Positions 18,917 through 27,246 of a stretch of DNA of 64,000 nucleotides are shown in pieces. The stretch is from Streptomyces sp. JHA26 (GTDB taxonomy: Bacteria > Actinomycetota > Actinomycetes > Streptomycetales > Streptomycetaceae), in assembly GCF_002005565.1 (NCBI RefSeq), contig NZ_BDJC01000005.1, positions 62,001 to 126,000 on the forward strand. The letters are read 5' to 3'. Below the pieces are notes generated by a model. The model worked only from the letters and a program-made list of their open reading frames with translations. It was not told the origin of the DNA and did no database searches. The position numbers and the translations under genes were made by a program. How positions within the stretch are numbered: position 1 is the first letter of the stretch; each line of letters begins with the position of its first letter.

Positions 18917-19807
18917 ATGAGCGCTGTGAAGTACGCCGAGCTGGGAGCGTTCCTGCGGTCGCGGCGCGAGCGCATCCGCCCCGCCGACGTCGGACTCCCG
19001 GCCGGACCGCGCCGCCGGGTGCCGGGGCTGCGCCGCGAGGAGGTCGCCCAGCTCGCCGGGGCGTCGGTGGACTACTACAACGAGCTGGAGCGCGGCGCCG
19101 GGTCCCAGCCGTCCGAGCAGATGATCGCCGCGCTGGCGCGGGCGCTGCGGCTGTCCGGCGACGAGCGGGACTACCTGTACCGGCTCGCCGACCGGCCGGT
19201 GCCCGTCCAGGGCGGGCCCGCCTCGCACGTGCACCCCGGCATGCTGGACCTGCTCGGGCGCATGACGTCCACCCCGGCGCAGGTGATCACCGACCTGCAC
19301 GTCACGCTCGTGCAGAATCCGCTGGCCGTGGCGCTGCTCGGGGACCAGTCCGGTCTCCGCGGGCCCCGCGCCAGCTTCGTGCACCGGTGGTTCACCGAGC
19401 CGGAGGCCCGGCTGCTGTATCCCGAGGCCGACCACGAGACCCAGTCCCGCGCCTTCGTCGCCGACCTGCGGGCCGCGGCGGCCCGGCGGGACGCCAAGGA
19501 CCCCGAGACCGGGTCGATGATCCGTACGCTGCTCGACGTCTCCCCCGAGTTCGCCGCGCTGTGGGCCGACCACGAGGTGGCCTTCCGGCGCGACGACCGC
19601 AAGCGGCTCCTCCACCCGGTGATCGGCCTGATCGAGGTCAACTGCCTCAACCTGTTCAGCGAGGACGGCCGCCAGCGGCTCCTCTGGTTCACCCCGGCGG
19701 TGGGCACGGAGAGCGCGGGGCTGCTGGAGCTGCTGGCGGTCGTCGGGACGCAGGAGGTCAGCGCTGCGACGCGTACGGCAGGAAGGTCGCCCAGGCGGCA
19801 GGGGTGA
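18917..19807 (+). CDS. XRE/MmyB-family transcriptional regulator
   Basis: The product has 296 residues. The N-terminal helix-turn-helix is preceded by the characteristic GPRRRVPGLRREEVAQLAGA, then SVDYYNELERG. The C-terminal MmyB ligand-binding domain ends LLELLAVVGTQE. These regulators usually sit divergent from the SDR or oxidoreductase gene they control, as here. The last ~15 residues (SAATRTAGRSPRRQG) overlap the convergent fused gene at 19758 by 50 bp and look like an accidental extension, suggesting the original stop was lost in the adjoining rearrangement. ATG 18908 is an alternative start. Confidence 0.9.
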   Translation: MSAVKYAELGAFLRSRRERIRPADVGLPAGPRRRVPGLRREEVAQLAGASVDYYNELERGAGSQPSEQMIAALARALRLSGDERDYLYRLADRPVPVQGGPASHVHPGMLDLLGRMTSTPAQVITDLHVTLVQNPLAVALLGDQSGLRGPRASFVHRWFTEPEARLLYPEADHETQSRAFVADLRAAAARRDAKDPETGSMIRTLLDVSPEFAALWADHEVAFRRDDRKRLLHPVIGLIEVNCLNLFSEDGRQRLLWFTPAVGTESAGLLELLAVVGTQEVSAATRTAGRSPRRQG

Positions 19808-20051
19808 GCCCACCGGACCCCAGTACCTCGTCGGCCCTGTCCCGGTACTCCTGGCGCGGGATCCGCTTGCCGCCCTCGACCTTGTAGACGAGGTCCTCCC
19901 CGTACCCGACCGCCACGCCGAACTCGCCGGCGCGCAGGCCCGCCGCCTCCCGACGGGGTTTCAACTGCCGTCCCACCGTGGTGATGACCGCGACGCCCCA
20001 CTCGTCGTCGGGGTCCACCTCCCACCCCGACTCGTCCGTCTCGACCGTCAT
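19758..20051 (-). pseudogene. Deletion fusion of a WhiJ-like regulator N-terminus with a DUF397 C-terminus
   Basis: The product has 97 residues. The first ~75 match the regulator at 7830-8675: TVGRQLKPRREAAGLRAGEF, GYGEDLVYKVEGGKRIPRQE, YRDRADEVL. The last ~20, LTPAAWATFLPYASQR, match the end of the DUF397 protein ([16 protein letters not shown]). Everything between (the DUF5753 domain and most of DUF397) is missing, so an in-frame deletion of about 0.85-0.9 kb in an ancestral regulator-DUF397 operon explains it. A good ribosome site precedes ATG 20051, so a DNA-binding-only protein may still be made. Confidence 0.75.
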
Positions 20052-20130
20052 CCCGCACCCCTTCGTCGCGCTCACCGTGTTGCCCCAGCGCCCTACCCGC
20101 ACGCACCGCGCAGACAGCACCGACACCACT

Positions 20131-20213
20131 GGACAAGCGCCGGACAGTCACCGTACGTACTCACCGAGTCACTTCTCACGGTACGCACACGCCGCCACGC
20201 TGAGTGACGTGAA
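20131..20213. promoter_or_regulatory. Divergent control region of WhiJ-like locus 2
   Basis: Contains GGACAGTCACCGTACGT (about 20142-20158) and CCACGCTGAGTGACGTGAA (20195-20213), both shared with locus 1 (8739-8822). The shared blocks show that the two loci are paralogous including their control DNA. Confidence 0.5.
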
Positions 20214-20640
20214 CCAGAAATCCGCCGAACTCAGCTCGTCCGTCCGCAACTTCAGCGTGCAGCTCTCCCCCACGCCACGCGGAGCCCGGCTGGCCCGTCT
20301 CCTCGCGACCGAGCAGCTCCGCTCCTGGGGCCTGCCCCTGGACCCGGCGCGCCTCCTCGTCGCCGAGCTGGCCAACAACGCGAGCGCCCACGGACGCGTC
20401 CCGGGCCGCGATTTCCGGCTCACGCTCTACGTCGTCGGCGGCATCCTCCGCATCGAGGTCACCGACACCCGCGGCGAGGAACTCCCGCATCCGCAACAAC
20501 CGGCCGTCGACGCGGAATCCGGCCGTGGCCTGCTCCTGGTGGAGGCGCTGGCGAGCCGCTGGGGAGTGACGGAGGGCCGCTTCCCGCGCAAGACGGTCTG
20601 GGCGGAACTGCGCTGCACGCCACCGGAACCCGAGTTCTGA
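20209..20640 (+). CDS. ATP-binding protein, HATPase_c type (WhiJ-like locus 2)
   Basis: The 143-residue product is a paralogue of the protein at 8818-9276. It keeps TPRGARLARLLATEQLR, N-box LLVAELANNASAHGRVPGRD, IEVTDTRGEELPHP and ESGRGLLLVEALASRWGV. GTG 20209 is supported by the 19-nt block identical in both loci. It is divergent from the fused regulator remnant, so its normal regulator partner is damaged. Role by family: anti-sigma-like kinase or regulator; partner unknown. Confidence 0.87.
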   Translation: MNQKSAELSSSVRNFSVQLSPTPRGARLARLLATEQLRSWGLPLDPARLLVAELANNASAHGRVPGRDFRLTLYVVGGILRIEVTDTRGEELPHPQQPAVDAESGRGLLLVEALASRWGVTEGRFPRKTVWAELRCTPPEPEF

Positions 20641-20896
20641 GGTTGCGGTGCCGTCGGTGCCCTACCAAGAGAAAGAACTCGGGGAGAAATGACCCCCACC
20701 AAGCCCCACCCCTCCCGCCCGCGGCGCGTCATCACCCGGGCGGGTGAACATCACCGGCTCAGCTGGATTTTCGGGTCCTCAACTCCCCTACTCTCAGCGC
20801 AAGCAGGCACAGCCGAAAAGACATCGGCCCCCGCTGGGACTGGCATCCCGGTGCGAGGGCCTACCACCAAGGAAGCAGAACAAGAGGAACTTCCCG

Positions 20897-21766
20897 ATGG
20901 GTACCCAAAACCCTAGCGCGCCCTCGCGCGCCCAGTCAGCAGCAGACGGCAATCCGCCCCGCCCCCGTCACCACCGCGGCGGCATCGTCCACGACAACAC
21001 CCGCCACACCACCCGCTTCGTGGTGATCGGCAACCACCTGGTCCAGCACGAGGAGCTGTCGCTGCTGGCGATCGGCCTCGGCTGCCACCTCCAGTCGCTC
21101 CCCACCGGAGCCAGCGCCGACATCAAGTCGCTCGCCGCCCGCTTCCCCGAGGGACCCACCCGCATCGCCGCCGCCCTGCGCGAGCTGGAGACCCACGGCT
21201 ACCTGCGCCGCGAACGCCACCGCACCGAGACCGGCCGCATCGTCACCCGCACCGTTTCCTGCAACCAGCCCCGGCACCGGCGCGAGCCGGTCGACACGGG
21301 GTGTCCGCCCGCGAAGCGAACGCCTGCGCCGCCGCGCCGTACGGGGCGCAAAGCCCTCCCCGCCGTCCCGCAGCCGAGCTGCACGGCCCCCGCCCTCCTC
21401 CAGACGGCGGTCGACCTCCTCGCCGGCCTGCGCCGCCACGACCCCCGCCTGCTGCTCTCCGCGACCGACACCACCCACCTGGCCCCCGGCGTCGCCGCCT
21501 GGCTGGAACGCGACGTCGCCCCCACCGCCGTACGCCACGCCCTGACCCACGACCTGCCCGACGAACCCCTGCACCGCCCGGCCGCGTTCCTCGCCCACCG
21601 CCTCACCGCCCAACTGCCGCCCCCGCCCCCGTTCCGCGCACCGGCGCCCGCCCCGCCGCCGCCCCGCCACCGGATGCGCACCTGCGACGGCTGCGACCGG
21701 GCCTTCCGCGCCCCCGAGACCCAAACCCACTGCCGCGACTGCCGAGCAGCCACCGCGCACTCCTGA
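20897..21766 (+). CDS. Winged helix-turn-helix protein with C-terminal zinc-ribbon motif
   Basis: The product has 289 residues. After a basic leader, the segment LLAIGLGCHLQSLPTGASAD, IKSLAARFPEGPTRIAAALRELETHGYL resembles a replication/MarR-type wHTH seen in many Streptomyces helix-turn-helix-domain proteins. A Pro-rich linker follows, then CDGCDRAF...THCRDC near the end, a four-Cys zinc knuckle. ATG 20897 is preceded by AAGAGGAA. The 256 nt upstream (20641-20896) hold no gene; several short GC stems are present but I recognise no known RNA. Function unknown beyond likely DNA binding. Confidence 0.7.
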   Translation: MGTQNPSAPSRAQSAADGNPPRPRHHRGGIVHDNTRHTTRFVVIGNHLVQHEELSLLAIGLGCHLQSLPTGASADIKSLAARFPEGPTRIAAALRELETHGYLRRERHRTETGRIVTRTVSCNQPRHRREPVDTGCPPAKRTPAPPRRTGRKALPAVPQPSCTAPALLQTAVDLLAGLRRHDPRLLLSATDTTHLAPGVAAWLERDVAPTAVRHALTHDLPDEPLHRPAAFLAHRLTAQLPPPPPFRAPAPAPPPPRHRMRTCDGCDRAFRAPETQTHCRDCRAATAHS

Positions 21767-21782
21767 ACCAACAAGGAAACCC

Positions 21783-22151
21783 ATGGACAGCCCGCCCCAC
21801 GAGGCGATGCACCGCGTCTTCCAGCGGGACACGCCGGAAGACGTCGCGGGTCCCCTCGTCGAATTCACCGCACAGGGCCTGGGCAACCGCCCGGCCAAGC
21901 ACCTCTGGAGGAACCTGGTGGCCGTGGACCTCTCCTTCCACACGTCCTACATCTCCGAGGAAATCCGCGACGAGGGCCGGGCCGAACGCGGCGCACAGGA
22001 CGTTCTGCTGGTCCTCGAGCAGCGCGGCCTCGACGTCTCCGACGACGTCCGTGCGCGCATCACGGAGTGCGGGGACCCCGAGGTTCTCCGCCACTGGCTC
22101 GCCCGCGCCGTCACCGCGCCGACCGCCGAGGCCGCCTTCGAGGACGAGTAG
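21783..22151 (+). pseudogene. Internally deleted remnant of an Rpn/PD-(D/E)XK-type (DUF4351-like) protein
   Basis: The product has 122 residues. The start (PPHEAMHRVFQRD) looks like the N-terminus of a ~290-residue Streptomyces family related to Rpn/transposase-type nucleases. The next part (VEFTAQGLGNRPAKHLWRNL) and the end (LLVLEQRGLDVSDDVRARIT ... LRHWLARAVTAPTAEAAF) look like its C-terminus. The nuclease core between them is absent. This reading comes from family memory. The alternative is a genuine short protein of unknown function. It lies 16 nt after the preceding gene. Confidence 0.5.
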
Positions 22152-22161
22152 CCCTGTCGGC

Positions 22162-22563
22162 TCACGCCATCGTGGACACGCAGAACGGGTGCCCCGCCGG
22201 ATCCAGCAGCACCCTCCAGCGGTCCGGGGACGGCTGGAAGTCGGGCTTCGTGGCGCCCAGGGCGAGCAGGCGGGCCTCGCCCTCGTCCAGGTCGTCGGCG
22301 CCGACGTCGATGTGGGCCTGCTTCTCCTGGTCGGTCCCCGGCCAGGTCGGCGGACGGTAGTCGGGGAGGCGGTTGAAGCCGAGGCCGGGCCCGCCGTCCT
22401 TGCCGCCGAGGAAGTAGAAGTCGTCGGTGTGGAAGGCGACGGAAAGGCCGAGGGCCTCGCCCCAGAAGCGGGCCATCTCCACGGGGTCGGAGCAGTCGAA
22501 GGTGACGGCCGCGTAGCGGAAGGCCGGGGACGTGGTCGCGGGGGTGTTCTCCGTTGTCGTCAT
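22162..22563 (-). CDS. VOC family protein (glyoxalase/bleomycin-resistance-like)
   Basis: The product has 133 residues. The pattern YAAVTFDCSDPVEMARFWGE, then AFHTDDFYFLGG, KQAHIDVGADDLDEGEARLL and LLDPAGHPFCVS matches VOC proteins with paired beta-alpha-beta-beta-beta units. The His of AHIDV and the terminal Glu/Asp region would be the metal or substrate site. It is divergent from the WYL regulator at 22638, with 74 nt between start codons, which is probably its regulator. Substrate unknown. Confidence 0.9.
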   Translation of the reverse strand: MTTTENTPATTSPAFRYAAVTFDCSDPVEMARFWGEALGLSVAFHTDDFYFLGGKDGGPGLGFNRLPDYRPPTWPGTDQEKQAHIDVGADDLDEGEARLLALGATKPDFQPSPDRWRVLLDPAGHPFCVSTMA

Positions 22564-22637
22564 GGGAGAGACCGTAGGACGTGACCAGGACAGGTTCGGT
22601 CCTGGTCGGCGGCGGGGGCGTGGAAGACTTCTGGACC

Positions 22638-23603
22638 GTGCTCAGTACTTCCGCCCGGCTGCTGCGACTGGTCTCCCTGCTCGCCGTCCGTCCCGCCTGG
22701 ACCTGCGGTGAGCTGGCCGAGCGGATGGAGGTCACGGAGCGGACGGTGCGGCGGGACGTCGCGCGGCTGCGGGAGCTCGGGTACGCCGTGGACTCCGACC
22801 CGGGGCCGTGGGGCGGGTACCGGCTGCGGCCGGGGACGCGTACGCCGCCGTTGATCCTCGACGACGAGGAGGCCCTCGCCGTGGCCGTCGGGCTGCGGGA
22901 GGCGGCGTTGAGCGGGGCGCTCGGTGGGGACCAGGCGGCGCTGTCGGCACTGCTGAAGCTGCGGCAGGTGCTGCCCGAGCGGGTCGCGGACCGGCTCGGG
23001 GAGATGGACGCCGCGTTCGTGCAGACGCCGAGGGCCGGGGAGCCGCAGGTCCCGGCGGGGATGCTGCTGGAGCTGGCGGCCGCGTGCCGGCGGGGCGAGC
23101 GGGCCCGGATGGCGTACCGGGACTGGGAGGGGCGGGCCAGTGTGCGCGACGTGGATCCGTACCGGCTCGTGCACACCGGGCGGCGCTGGTACTTCGTGGC
23201 GCTCGACGTCGCGCGGGGTGAGTGGCGGACCTTCCGGGCCGACCGGGTGGAGCGGATGCAGCCGACCGGGCGGCCCGTCGAGTTCACCGAACCGCTGCCC
23301 GATCCGGCGCTGCTCGTGTCCCGCGCGAGCGCGACCGGGCCGTACGCGCTGCTGGCCACCGTCCGCCTGCCGGTGTCCGAGGAGCAGGCGCTGCGGTTGA
23401 TCCCCGCGACGGTCGGGCTGCACCGGGCCGAGGGTCCGGACGCCACCGTCGTGGAGATCGGCGGGTCCAGCGCGGAGGGGCTGGCCGGGTACCTGCTCAG
23501 CCTCGGCACGCCGTTGCGCGTGCTGGCGCCCGATGCGGTGAGGGAGGCGCTGGTGCGCCGGACGCGGGAGCTGCTCGCCGCGAACGAGGGGGCGGAGGCC
23601 TGA
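22638..23603 (+). CDS. YafY-type WYL-domain transcriptional regulator
   Basis: The product has 321 residues. The N-terminal HTH_11 domain reads LSTSARLLRLVSLLAVRPAW, then ERTVRRDVARLRELGYAVDS. The WYL domain has VDPYRLVHTGRRWYFVALDV and ends with the WCX-type extension. GTG 22638 is chosen because the family nearly always begins directly before LSTSARLLRL; the frame is open from 22581. WYL regulators sense a small ligand or nucleic acid. The divergent VOC gene is the likely target. Confidence 0.9.
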   Translation: MLSTSARLLRLVSLLAVRPAWTCGELAERMEVTERTVRRDVARLRELGYAVDSDPGPWGGYRLRPGTRTPPLILDDEEALAVAVGLREAALSGALGGDQAALSALLKLRQVLPERVADRLGEMDAAFVQTPRAGEPQVPAGMLLELAAACRRGERARMAYRDWEGRASVRDVDPYRLVHTGRRWYFVALDVARGEWRTFRADRVERMQPTGRPVEFTEPLPDPALLVSRASATGPYALLATVRLPVSEEQALRLIPATVGLHRAEGPDATVVEIGGSSAEGLAGYLLSLGTPLRVLAPDAVREALVRRTRELLAANEGAEA

Positions 23604-23645
23604 CGTCTCCTCCCCCAGGCCCGTGCCGGTCGGCAGCGCGGCGGA

Positions 23646-25214
23646 TCAGCCCGGCGTCACCGCGCCCTCCGGGACTCCGAACCACTCCTCCAGTGCCTCC
23701 GCCAGCCCTGCCGTCGGCGCCTGCTCCCCCGTGTCGGCCGCCCACGCCGTGAAGCCGTCCGGACGGACGAGGACCGCCGCCAGTTCCGGGCGGGACGGGC
23801 AGCCGGCCGTCAGGGTGTCGACGCGGTCGGCGTACCCCGCGGCCAGGGCCCTGAGCTCCGGGTCGTCGGTGAGGTCGAGCAGGAGTGCCCGGCCGCCGTG
23901 GAGGTGGTCCGCGAGGCGGCCGGCGTCGGCCAGTTCGAGGTCCGGGGTGCTGCGGCCGGTCAGCGGGTGCTCGCCCGGCAGCTCGTACCGCACGGCGGCG
24001 CCGTTGAGCCGCGCGGTGAGGTACGTGGTGCCCGCGACCGTCTCCGCCAGGTCGCTGACGATCGCGCGCAGGGCCCGGGACCGCGGGTCCGGGCGCATGA
24101 CCGCGACCTGGGACCGGGTCCAGTCCAGGACCCGTGCGCCGACCGGGTGCCGCTCGGAGGTGTACGTGTCCAGCAGCCCTTCCGGCGCCCGCCCGGCGAT
24201 CACCGCGGCGAGCTTCCAGCCGAGGTTCATCGCGTCCCCGATCCCCAGGCTCAGCCCCTGGCTGCCGAACGCGGAGTGCACGTGCGCCGCGTCGCCCGCC
24301 AGCAGCACCCGGCCCCTGCGGTACTCGGTGACCTGGCGGGCGTGGTCGGTGAAGCGGGTCGCGGTCCGCACCCCGGTGACCGTGACGTCCACGCCGGAGA
24401 CGCGGCGCAGTCGAGCCTGGAGGTCCTCGGCGGTGACCGGCGCGTCCCGGTCGGCCGGCGGGCCGTCGAACTCGACGGTGACGACGCGGCCCGGCATCGG
24501 CCCGTAGGCGTACACCCCGGTGTCCGTGGCGGTCCAGCCGACCTTCAGGTCCTCGGCGCCGGTCATCTCCACCACCGCCTGGTGACAGGTGACCTCCGGG
24601 TCCGTACCGGGGAACGCGAACCCGGCGAGCTTGCGGACCGTGCTGCGGCCGCCGTCGCAGCCCACGAGCCAGCCGGCGCGGATCGCCCCGCGGCCGGTCC
24701 GCACGGTGACGCCCTCGTCGTCGGCGTCGAAGCCGGTCAGCTCCACGCCCCGGCGCACGTCGACGCCGAGCTCGTCCGCGCGCCTGCCGAGCAGCCGCTC
24801 GACGTCCTGCTGCGTCACGAAGGCGATGTCGGCGGCGGGTCCGGCGTCGCCGAGGCCCGGCTCGGTACGGTCGACCAGGGCGGCGCGCAGCAGGATTCCG
24901 CCGAAGTGCCCGACGGTCCCCAGCCCTTGGCCCGCGGCCTCGTCTCCGTCACCGTCCCCGCCCTCACCGTTCCGCTCGCGCAGGAACGCCTGGAAGCGGT
25001 CCAGCGCCCGCCGTTGCACCTCGGCCAGGGCGGGCAGCATGCCCCGGCGGTAGAGCGCCTCGGCGCTGGGCGTGGTGATCGCCCCGCCCTTGATCACCGG
25101 GTTCACTCCGGTCAGGCGCTCCAGTACGGCCACCCGCGCGCCCCCGAGCCGGAGCTCGCAGGCCAGCATCAGACCGACCGGGCCGCCCCCGGCCACCACT
25201 ACGTCACAGTCCAT
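23646..25214 (-). CDS. FAD-dependent aromatic hydroxylase (PheA/TfdB/OxyS-like)
   Basis: The product has 522 residues. The FAD dinucleotide motif is VVVAGGGPVGLMLACELRLG, the DG motif is LVGCDGGRSTVRKLAG, and the GD motif is RGRVLLAGDAAHVHSAFGSQGLSLGIGDA. The C-terminal thioredoxin-like domain (from about residue 400) fits the class A flavin monooxygenases that hydroxylate phenols and polyketide intermediates. ATG 25214 gives the standard MDCDVVV start; upstream codons to 25229 are open. No biosynthetic cluster adjoins it, so the substrate is unknown. Alternative role: antibiotic inactivation (Rox-type enzymes look similar). Confidence 0.88.
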   Translation of the reverse strand: MDCDVVVAGGGPVGLMLACELRLGGARVAVLERLTGVNPVIKGGAITTPSAEALYRRGMLPALAEVQRRALDRFQAFLRERNGEGGDGDGDEAAGQGLGTVGHFGGILLRAALVDRTEPGLGDAGPAADIAFVTQQDVERLLGRRADELGVDVRRGVELTGFDADDEGVTVRTGRGAIRAGWLVGCDGGRSTVRKLAGFAFPGTDPEVTCHQAVVEMTGAEDLKVGWTATDTGVYAYGPMPGRVVTVEFDGPPADRDAPVTAEDLQARLRRVSGVDVTVTGVRTATRFTDHARQVTEYRRGRVLLAGDAAHVHSAFGSQGLSLGIGDAMNLGWKLAAVIAGRAPEGLLDTYTSERHPVGARVLDWTRSQVAVMRPDPRSRALRAIVSDLAETVAGTTYLTARLNGAAVRYELPGEHPLTGRSTPDLELADAGRLADHLHGGRALLLDLTDDPELRALAAGYADRVDTLTAGCPSRPELAAVLVRPDGFTAWAADTGEQAPTAGLAEALEEWFGVPEGAVTPG

Positions 25215-25281
25215 GGCGCCCACTGTCACCGAAGGCCGGGAAAGCCAGGAAACGCCCGCGGAGTCAAGGAACGCGCCCGCT

Positions 25282-26424
25282 TCAGGTGCGGGTGACCCGG
25301 CCGCAGCCTTCCGACCCGGAGCCGGTGAGGGGGCGGCTGCGGTCGTAGGGGTCGGTCAGGGGCCCGGTGGGCCGTGCGCCGCCGGGACCGTCGTCGTCGG
25401 GGAAGCCCGGGTGCAGGTAGCCGTCGTGGACGTCGCAGCTGGTGTTGCCGTACTCGGAGAAGTACTTCTCCACCAGGAGCTTGCCCTCGGTCACGTTCCA
25501 CCGGGCCGGGTCGTTCAGGGTCAGGGTGAGCTCGCGGCGGATGATGGTGCGGGCGACCGGTCCGTCCGGGTCGTCGACCCGCACCAGCGGGTAGACGAAG
25601 GTGTAGTCCGCGTTGACCTTCACCACGCCCGGTTCCCCGGCGGCGAGCGTCATGCGGCCACGGACCTTGACGACGTCGCCGACCAGGCGGGTCTCGTCCG
25701 GGTCGAAGCGGGTGAAGAGCCGCAGCGGATCGTGGTCCGCGTCCGGGTCGCTCAGGGAGCGGCGCAGCTTCGGGAGCAGTTCGGGCTGCTTCGGGTCGAG
25801 GACGGCCAGCGCCTCGTCGGGCCGTTCGCCGCGCAGGACGGCGGGGTCCAGGTTGGCGGCGACCAGGAGGTCCTTGGTGCGGCGCAGCGCGAAGGCCACG
25901 TCCTCCTCGCTCCGGCCTGACAGCGCCTTCGCCGGCGGCACCACGATGGCGTCGGCACCCTCGGCCCACCCCTCGGCGGGCGAGCCGCGGAACGGGTGCT
26001 CGGGGGTGGCCTGTTCCGCCCCGGCCGCCGGTCCGGGAGCGCCGGTCGGCCGTGCCGTCTCGGCCGCCATCGTGGGCGGTGCGGAGGCGTCGTCCCCGCC
26101 GGGCAGCCGGTCCAGGAGCAGGGAGGGCCGTACGGCGACCACCGCGAGCGCCGCCAGCGCCACGACGCCGACGACCGCGCCGACCAGGCGCCGGCGCGGG
26201 CGTCCGGCACCCTTGGACGCGCCCTGCGGTGCGGCACGCCACGGCGTCGGCTCCCCCTCCTCGCGCAACCGCCGGGCCACCATCCGCGCCCGCGCCGACG
26301 GCTCCTTGGGCGCGGAGCCGCCCCCGCCTTCGGCGGCCTCCCGCAGGAACGCCTCCCACTGCTCGTCGGAGATCGAGGGGGCCGGTTCGTCGCCGGAACG
26401 GTCGGGGGGCGGGACGGAACTCAC
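25282..26424 (-). CDS. Single-pass membrane protein of unknown function
   Basis: The product has 380 residues. A charged cytoplasmic N-terminus of about 80 residues, rich in Pro, Glu and Arg, includes SDEQWEAFLREAAE and PSARARMVARRLREEGEPTPW. One transmembrane helix, LVGAVVGVVALAALAVVAV, is followed by a long extracellular domain with EDVAFALRRTKDLLVAANLD and KYFSEYGNTSCDVHDGYL. GTG 26424 is preceded by AGGAAAG. This layout is common among Streptomyces membrane proteins without known function. It is a single gene between the monooxygenase and the two-component system. Confidence 0.8.
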   Translation of the reverse strand: MSSVPPPDRSGDEPAPSISDEQWEAFLREAAEGGGGSAPKEPSARARMVARRLREEGEPTPWRAAPQGASKGAGRPRRRLVGAVVGVVALAALAVVAVRPSLLLDRLPGGDDASAPPTMAAETARPTGAPGPAAGAEQATPEHPFRGSPAEGWAEGADAIVVPPAKALSGRSEEDVAFALRRTKDLLVAANLDPAVLRGERPDEALAVLDPKQPELLPKLRRSLSDPDADHDPLRLFTRFDPDETRLVGDVVKVRGRMTLAAGEPGVVKVNADYTFVYPLVRVDDPDGPVARTIIRRELTLTLNDPARWNVTEGKLLVEKYFSEYGNTSCDVHDGYLHPGFPDDDGPGGARPTGPLTDPYDRSRPLTGSGSEGCGRVTRT

Positions 26425-26586
26425 GGGCTCACTTTCCTGGTGACGGCGCCCAGTCGGTGGGGGCCGGGGCGAGGCTTGCGGTGATCAATCGTGCCGTCGG
26501 GTGGAGGGGAAGTGCCGCCTCATGCGGATTTCGTGACCGAACCTGTACGCCTTCGCCTCTGCCGGCCTCCGCGCCGCCGTTCCGCG

Positions 26587-27246
26587 TCAGCCCCGCAGAT
26601 ACGTCAGCACCGCCAGCACCCTGCGGTGGGTGCCTGCCGCCGGGGGCAGGTCGAGCTTGGTGAGGATGCTGCCGATGTGCTTGCCCACGGCCGCCTCGGA
26701 GACGACGAGTTCGCGGGCGATCGCCGCGTTGGACCTGCCCTCCGCCATCAGGGCGAGCACCTCGCGCTCGCGCGGGCTGAGGCGCTCCAGCGGGTCCCGG
26801 CGGCGGCGCAGCAACTGGCGTACCACCTCCGGGTCGACGACCGTGCCGCCGTCGGCGACCCCGGCCAGCGCGTCGACGAACTCCTCGACCTGGCCGACCC
26901 GGTCCTTGAGCAGGTAGCCGACGCCGGTGCCGTCGCCGGAGTCCAGCAGCTCGGCGGCGTAGGCCCGTTGCACGTACTGGCTGAGGACGAGGACGGGCAG
27001 CGTGGGCCGCTCCTCGCGCAGGCGTACGGCCGCGTGCAGGCCCTCGTCCTGGAAGCCGGGCGGCATGCGCACGTCGGTGACGACGATGTCCGGGGCGTGC
27101 TCCGTCACGGCCGCGACGAGGGCCTCCGCGTCGCCGACGGCCGCGACGACCTCGTGGCCGAAGCGGGCGAGCAGGCCGGTCAGGCCGTCGCGCAGCAGCA
27201 CGCTGTCCTCGGCCAGTACTACGCGCAGCGGTCGGTCCACTCGCAC
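26587..27246 (-). CDS. NarL/LuxR-type response regulator
   Basis: The product has 219 residues. The receiver domain has LRVVLAEDSVLLRDGL (acidic pocket), the phospho-acceptor Asp in DIVVTDVRMPPG (about residue 57) and the Lys in GVGYLLKDRVG. The C-terminal LuxR helix-turn-helix is LSPREREVLALMAEGRSNAA...VSEAAVGKHIGSIL. GTG 27246 (GGAGA five nt upstream) overlaps the histidine kinase stop by 28 nt; GTG 27240 is also possible. It is the partner of the kinase at 27219 and probably controls the divergent ABC transporter. Confidence 0.95.
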   Translation of the reverse strand: MRVDRPLRVVLAEDSVLLRDGLTGLLARFGHEVVAAVGDAEALVAAVTEHAPDIVVTDVRMPPGFQDEGLHAAVRLREERPTLPVLVLSQYVQRAYAAELLDSGDGTGVGYLLKDRVGQVEEFVDALAGVADGGTVVDPEVVRQLLRRRRDPLERLSPREREVLALMAEGRSNAAIARELVVSEAAVGKHIGSILTKLDLPPAAGTHRRVLAVLTYLRG

